A stretch of 64,000 nt of DNA. It comes from Verrucomicrobiia bacterium (GTDB lineage Bacteria > Verrucomicrobiota > Verrucomicrobiia > Verrucomicrobiales > DEV007). The stretch spans positions 120,896 to 184,895 of the forward strand of contig JAUICH010000010.1 in the NCBI GenBank assembly GCA_030427505.1, in the 5' to 3' direction. This document shows positions 63,101-64,000 of the stretch, piece by piece. The position numbers were made by a program, and so were the translations under genes. Within the stretch, counting starts at the first letter, position 1. Each line of letters starts with the position of its first letter. The notes beneath the pieces were generated by a model that searched no databases, had not been told where the DNA came from, and saw nothing but the letters and a program-made list of their open reading frames with translations.

Positions 63101-64000
63101 TGGAGGGTGACCAGGGCGACTACCAGTTGACCCTCAAGTATGGAACCGTCTGCCAATACGAGGACACCGGATACACCGAATCATCAGCCGGAGACCGGCT
63201 GGGCGCGCCCACGGAAGTCAGCAGCTATACGGTGACGAGGTACTCCCGGATCGTCAGTATGACGGATATCACTGGAGAGACCGTTGACTACACTCCCGGA
63301 AATGGAATCGTGCCGGCTCAGATCAGTTGTAACGGCATCGGCATAGGCATCACGCAGAACGCGGCGGGTCTCATCACCAGCGTCACCAGTCCTGGTGGGA
63401 AGACGACGAACTATACCTACGAGCAGCGGACATATACCGATCACCTGGACACCAGTTATGACTACTACGTGCTGACGGATGTGACCCGTCCCGATACGAG
63501 CGCCGTTTCCTACGACTATGCTCTTTGGGATGAGCTGGAGCCACGCTTCAGTGCCACCGACGTACTGCAACCGGTGAAACACTACTACGTAAACCTCACC
63601 GAGATCACCAACGAACACGGGGGGAGCTACACCGTCGGCTACGAGCTGAATACCGGCACGGAAGTCTGGCGGCCCAATGCCACCGGTCCGGGGCAGGCGG
63701 GTTTGAAACGCCAGTACGGATTGCCCATGTGGGTGACGGGAGTGGAAAGCCCCGAGGGCGGAGCCATCACCTTGGCGGGCGGTCCCGAAATCACCGTGGA
63801 CATTCCGGACCCCCTGGAAATGATTCCGTCCTTCGAGGCGGAGGCGAGCACCACCGTCAGTGGTTCCTTCATCAATGGCGATGGAAATGCCCAGGACTTC
63901 AGCCGGACCTATACCTTCTCGGGCATCGAGGCCATCAATGAGGCTTCGCTTCCTTCGGGGGACAACGAAGAACCCGGAGTCTATTCCGTCACCGTTTCCT
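51130..64000 (+). CDS. Giant exported multidomain protein with RHS-type core, 3' end outside window
   Basis: One frame from ATG 51130 stays open to the right edge, at least 4,290 codons. An N-terminal hydrophobic segment ([18 protein letters not shown]) suggests export. Domains in order: ConA-like (~40-230); golvesin-C-like (~233-375, [16 protein letters not shown], then VFVRWVDG); eight lectin-like/calcium repeats (~381-2285); HAF-like repeats (~2310-2690, [22 protein letters not shown]); 18 DxDxDG units (~2701-3117); LamG-like (~3120-3345); Ig-like ([20 protein letters not shown], ~3345-3435); an AT-rich part; then an RHS shell start ([36 protein letters not shown]). RHS proteins can be toxins or adhesins; which applies cannot be told without the C-terminus. 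Confidence 0.82.
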   Translation, partial: MSRILKITRSNWLWVLAILVFSTGFAGILKIIEGARYPVEVSFWSDESIGWTGGVGGGSSSYDVNNRSVSLTAKGTGIGGTSDQVFFHGGVLSAGGEVRGKPSGAPTGTTTAMAGLMVRGSSEADAAMFFIGAQQDGSIVTIHRREDGAQAESTVVTGPSATDWFRLVAGTDAVYVYVSADNTNWVCAGGYDLEATGELIGGAALVSGDAGTDADVTFDDLWVIFSPYLIEDTIDNTGAVLTGSWTATSPGTGEYVVGSDYLTQPAQQGGTGLAEYGLTVPVSGVYEVFVRWVDGADRLAGVPVEVGHYDLATSSDTVSQVAGGVDQTQDGNLWISVGEFWMEPGGTNFVRISNDVDPGGLAKAVVADAVRMVKGAAPEPVLWTDGGADVVDSYEDGVAGSRLDAVGGNGAWNADAISRKAIPGDGWVEWQFAQADRSVTFGLVDEDTDEGQSSLDFALFADATPEAVVLESGTQVGVSLGSYTTSDVFRIERIGNEIRYMKNGLLLQDPTVLASVEPLTVDNSFYEASGTGEVAVEKVRYWGAVTLGDVDEDGLPDWWEQAIVDANGADGIASVFDVLAGDDFDGDSASNGTEFQEWTDPTGGTNPNAPGFDGGRDVVWIGETNVTASYDTPGLGSALEKDELAGDDWNAGAASLRTMEGDGAVKFRFGQSDALVAAGLSYEDQGLVNETIDYAVVAGPDGTFGIFEFEVQAPETGSYTAEDVFVVRRTGSTVTYYKNQELIRSVTVSAGNLRVMAGMYDAGATVEGVKEWNAVLLGDEDEDGLADSFEVQIVEADSEDAITSIEDVLPGDDFDGDGLSNLQEQTDRSDPVDPASFYTDLVWQDENNTAGSIPNPGAEEGSLLEKDGGAPAGFNADAWGELELTASGAVRWRFGQTDSFAAVGLKLLEDPPVLNRNVTDMRYGLRASPSGVVKVIVDGSVLTGNFGDYSASDEFWIERDVYRDAADPRQWDEDLRILRNGEVVHELTGEDYSGPMIVDSSLYEPGSKLEGCRYSGGRERYVTQGDLDGDGLDDATEWQIVDANPDDALNDLLDVLPGDDFDGDGQTNLRETIDGSDPLDAAEYYADILWQDEVNTTWSVPNPGAEEGSTLQKDLGAAESYNADAASQLEIKSTGAVSWYFGQADKFVAVGLTPSTDPPISDRSVDSMKYGLRASPTGFVRVILDGAALGGNQGEYSAGDHFWIKREVYRDPSDPREWDEDVYFLKNGEVFYSVTGADYTGSHIVDTAFLEPGGLIEGCRYAGGRERYVTQGDLDEDGLKDSIEWAIVDFDGGDPFEDLLDVAPADDFDGDGRTNLQEQNDRSDPLDPEDYYSDIVWVDAVNTTATIPNPGEELGSELSKDTGVATGWNAEALSELEISGSGAIRFSIDQTGNKMVAVGFTPLTDPPNPDLTIGSMKYGVRVYNGNARVIIDGAVPTSILGSYTSEDVFWLEREVFPDPVNLGEWDEEVTLYQNGEVIYTYPAADYSGEFIVDTGFYDEESKITGCRYKGGSVRYVSPRDLDEDGMDDRFESVIVDADEGDGIEHIADVLPGDDFDGDGQTNATECDRASNPVDASDLFQDIQWRKTIYTEWWIEHPGASEGSVLRKSPETSNVWNGDALSRFELTGSGVVEFRFSQTDAMLGVGLSPVTDPPNASRSTAAMTYGLRSGETGYLRQIIDGVVQPGNLGTYNAGDVFTFQRSIYRDAADPREWDEQVTILRNGSVFYTFDPADYTGPLVVDAAFYNNHGQIEGCRYQNVNDLYVSQGDLDEDGIPDATEWSIIDADPGDALEDLDDVLPGDDFDGDGVSNLRESLDGSDPTDADDYYEDIVWQSEFHTTAEPGSGAGSSLEKKAYAGHAWNADAISELEIITSGAVQFRYGQTDSPVALGLVPSTDPQDRKHNVSAFKYGLRSTYSGRIRILQDGSVLPDVFDYYTEDDVFWIERQVYIDPSSPRDWLEDLLFIKNGEVFHTISGVDYSGALIVDTSFYDPRSRIEGARYEGGSEKLLYHGDLDTDGLRDDLEWQIVDADDSDGIETLADVLPGDDFDGDGVTNLQEQSDRSDPTNADDYFHDVVWVNPRRTTPALPAPGYGSSLTKDAEEEEKWNADAVGGLEIPGSGSVKFSIGQTDAFLAVGFVKSTIPPDNNRNYSAFEYGLRTTLNGRIRVIRNGDIVDGVFDFFTESDVFWIERTLFVDTSGSGAWREDVDFIKNGDVFFSFENLPSAGPLQLDTSFRTPGSQITGCRYSVYSQESGGNTDQNGNGIRDSWENNGDSTATFSSYPLDDDDFDRIANVDDATPTGTWTSSQLAAPQDGQGNDTHIIRFVSGMNDLGQCVGLVQDIRSVPSHPDHIPNYYKAYWLVRWLEPGSPEIISPLGNTDYGDLSSYISISNDGTVVARKPVGMGSEILLSKVGSSPEQISIPGVQDIYPLKLTRSGNVYGTFLPEGEEENLRAFSLKGDQFSDLGSPSGQGLFYRDCDERGQILALDPSQSPSAAYLWSGGQWNPVPAIEGTGAVSVFAMNERGRLFCKRDNTYFAVEPDLSFTTYDLSGLLTEWTLPKPPRWSMNDSGQIMYAYWVSPGGDPGLEALETYLIDHANGQTDLLRLTGEVPAGYQVQAAGVGDAGAVFGSTGYEVDSVYYSNSFFWWNDQDLGSQFQGSWGNTFFITDASGAGYVRSAAYITDTSGTGEFDESTHWFIHKPSGDVDGDKLPDSWEANYGVLEPEGDQDNDGLSNLMEYVYSGNPRNPDSDDDGYPDYWEAKHAFDLARDESHMESLDLDDDGLTTLEESANGTNPNDPDTDGDGISDGKEVNYYHSNPTSLDTDGDGLSDYDEASIYLTSLVSPDTDGDFLSDGAEVIIHGTDPFTADTDSDGMEDGWEILYGLDPTDGSDGSLDSDNDGLINYEEYLNNSDPYNTDTDGDTLSDYDEVYVHGTNPTRADSDFDDINDDVEINTSGSDPLDRDSDDDGLRDGKEINDLGTDPLDADTDDDELPDGWEVQYGLDPLVDDGAAGQDPDNDGLTNLEEYQNGTDPNNEDTDGDGSSDGDELETYGTDPLVSDTDEDGLPDGWEITFGLNPLNDADAAADTDGDGLTAVEEYAAEKDPTDTDTDDDHIWDGDEAHVAFWGVAEEANLTLDDANRVNVWRSVGEKASWLSQSEELVRPSWVAESDLNGAPAVDSWVDDSLQGNVELGSQFTALMVLEPHVIPQAGESPMTILTLADAISLGVEDGRLLVHSPSGSVELAGSVSLQQDRAYYIGISYSEEDGDLRVWLGDGLEISNSGTPSLEMPLPAVSLGGTGEDSSFPAYSALPGAMPEVLVFDKVLEDDRRDEIRDQLAAKYGLDFDAAPSIEITSPANNYTAGSTPASIDFTVEVTAGENAVSRVDYYLGTSRFASVSEAPYSFTWGNLGGGAYSVIAKVYDTEGLAGSSNPVFFTVPADSDVVPDSGNAGLSSGTGGGNVPSGSSSQVLPVVVDPNVPEVGSGLPKVECLGAFFPPNYGGADSTPPEWNGSTILTEVGVGGGPLAGDDGLEHYIHHFKGCDYTKIKVTWLKGDFDKFTLSRKVNDGPVNILSDMMSGSQYMDEDVYMGNTYTYYVIGHDIETGESSEESAAFQVEVPMRIGVKYDQTRAGTRQELYEEEDHYPDDDDGGGGGDSEEMPPNLPCGMVGTYSTSRDAIVSGFDSAVGPWTSFRVDVLEEFDVEEEIEEYDYDSGALIDAFIDDQLESHYSQFSSVRFVPLGKLDKSIQLTIYYHDEEALYPDDRYILIPGSEGSETITLSPGQWESGEFVLELPSHLHVSASGKPGGVTRRKAEVDVGDYEPITEPHDGSVNFSPPSVSGSLAGPPKYRKIALNGAPIGDEKPQGEDENDVPDEESYIDAFNRTLVHSTSDVYVPVPATKMVLQVERTSSSASWSDTYGLKPHERIDQPFGVGWSSNLAPYVKRMESYEKKDNAWSLKSVSLVAVDGMGGSHEFGWHPVFGIYPKGVGSQGAQAYLEGDQGDYQLTLKYGTVCQYEDTGYTESSAGDRLGAPTEVSSYTVTRYSRIVSMTDITGETVDYTPGNGIVPAQISCNGIGIGITQNAAGLITSVTSPGGKTTNYTYEQRTYTDHLDTSYDYYVLTDVTRPDTSAVSYDYALWDELEPRFSATDVLQPVKHYYVNLTEITNEHGGSYTVGYELNTGTEVWRPNATGPGQAGLKRQYGLPMWVTGVESPEGGAITLAGGPEITVDIPDPLEMIPSFEAEASTTVSGSFINGDGNAQDFSRTYTFSGIEAINEASLPSGDNEEPGVYSVTVS
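52270..57990 (+). repeat. Eight in-frame tandem repeats of ~247 codons
   Basis: Each unit has a lectin-like beta-sandwich part (WNADA.S.LE......[26 protein letters not shown]) and then a calcium-type part ([31 protein letters not shown]). The codon for the first Asp of the DDFDGDG block starts at 52873, 53563, 54304, 55045, 55786, 56527, 57259 and 57979. The spacings are 690, 741, 741, 741, 741, 732 and 720 bp. The outer copies are more diverged than the inner ones. Confidence 0.9.
59231..60480 (+). repeat. Array of 18 DxDxDG calcium-binding units
   Basis: This is a thrombospondin-type-3-like series, for example [24 protein letters not shown] and [12 protein letters not shown], spaced about 14-30 residues. 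In known proteins such arrays bind many calcium ions and form a stiff stalk, so this probably spaces the N-terminal lectin-like part from the RHS part outside the cell. Confidence 0.85.
61780..62540 (+). other. AT-rich segment within the giant gene
   Basis: Base composition falls sharply here compared with the GC-rich flanks (for example GGGGAATACATATACGTATT at ~61881), while the reading frame stays open. The encoded part includes an FN3-like strand set and an acidic stretch ([20 protein letters not shown]). It ends near [12 protein letters not shown], and normal composition returns before the RHS part. Confidence 0.65.
62880..64000 (+). other. Start of the RHS/YD-repeat shell region
   Basis: This part of the giant protein shows [52 protein letters not shown] and NYTYE, and [17 protein letters not shown]. 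These resemble the plug and first strands of RHS/YD shells, which form a hollow barrel. The core and any toxin or immunity gene lie beyond 64000. Confidence 0.6.

Noticed and set aside
1..64000. tRNA, rRNA or riboswitch genes
   Set aside because: I looked through the gaps for tRNA-like arms and found none that folds convincingly; a covariance-model search would be decisive.

Overview
The window looks like a chromosomal segment of a Verrucomicrobiota bacterium, with Planctomycetota as the alternative. It is GC-rich and carries three copies of the gene pair typical of these phyla: a secreted cytochrome-like PSCyt1/DUF1549/DUF1553 protein followed by a Tat-exported DUF1501 protein. It also has a sulfatase, a PQQ dehydrogenase, many Tat or lipoprotein signals, and long secreted multidomain proteins. 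This placement is inference from gene content; no rRNA or other taxonomic marker is present, and no tRNA or CRISPR array was seen.

Layout. 1-456: the 5' part of an ApbE flavin transferase gene running off the left edge. 0.97-2.7 kb: a lipoprotein amidase, a coupled small membrane protein and a VOC protein. 2.8-5.8 kb: a NarL-type histidine kinase and response regulator, separated and followed by copies of a short dispersed repeat, including a 244-bp tandem duplication at 5.9-6.5 kb. 6.5-13.8 kb: a Tat-exported protein of unknown function and the first PSCyt/DUF1501 pair. 14.2-15.1 kb: an EVE-domain gene with a two-helix membrane partner. 15.2-20.7 kb, minus strand: an L,D-transpeptidase, a homocysteine methyltransferase-like protein and a TPR protein. 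20.9-24.8 kb: the second PSCyt/DUF1501 pair. 25.0-34.7 kb: a phospholipase A2-like lipoprotein ended by a small inverted-repeat element, a metallophosphoesterase, a DUF2490 barrel, a PQQ dehydrogenase, a Tat-exported pyruvyl-transferase-like protein and a sulfatase-esterase fusion. 35.0-42.2 kb: an ECF sigma factor, a FecR-like protein and the third PSCyt/DUF1501 pair, probably one regulated unit. 42.3-48.7 kb, minus strand: an orphan VirD4/TraG ATPase, a second inverted-repeat element, an exported methyltransferase and phosphoenolpyruvate carboxylase. 49.0-50.4 kb: a complete IS3-family insertion sequence.

51.13 kb to the right edge: one uninterrupted reading frame of at least 4,290 codons encoding a giant exported protein. 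Its order is signal segment, ConA-like domain, golvesin-like domain, eight ~247-residue lectin-like/calcium repeats (four consecutive landmark spacings are exactly 741 bp), HAF-like repeats, 18 calcium-binding DxDxDG units, LamG-like and Ig-like domains, an AT-rich segment, and the beginning of an RHS/YD-type shell. This is the most unusual object in the window. Its C-terminus, which would show whether it is a polymorphic toxin or an adhesin, lies outside.

Taken together, the genes point to an envelope-centred lifestyle of polysaccharide degradation (sulfatase-esterase, LamG-bearing cytochromes, PQQ dehydrogenase), cell-wall remodelling (amidase, L,D-transpeptidase) and surface display. Several mobile or repetitive elements sit in the gaps between genes.
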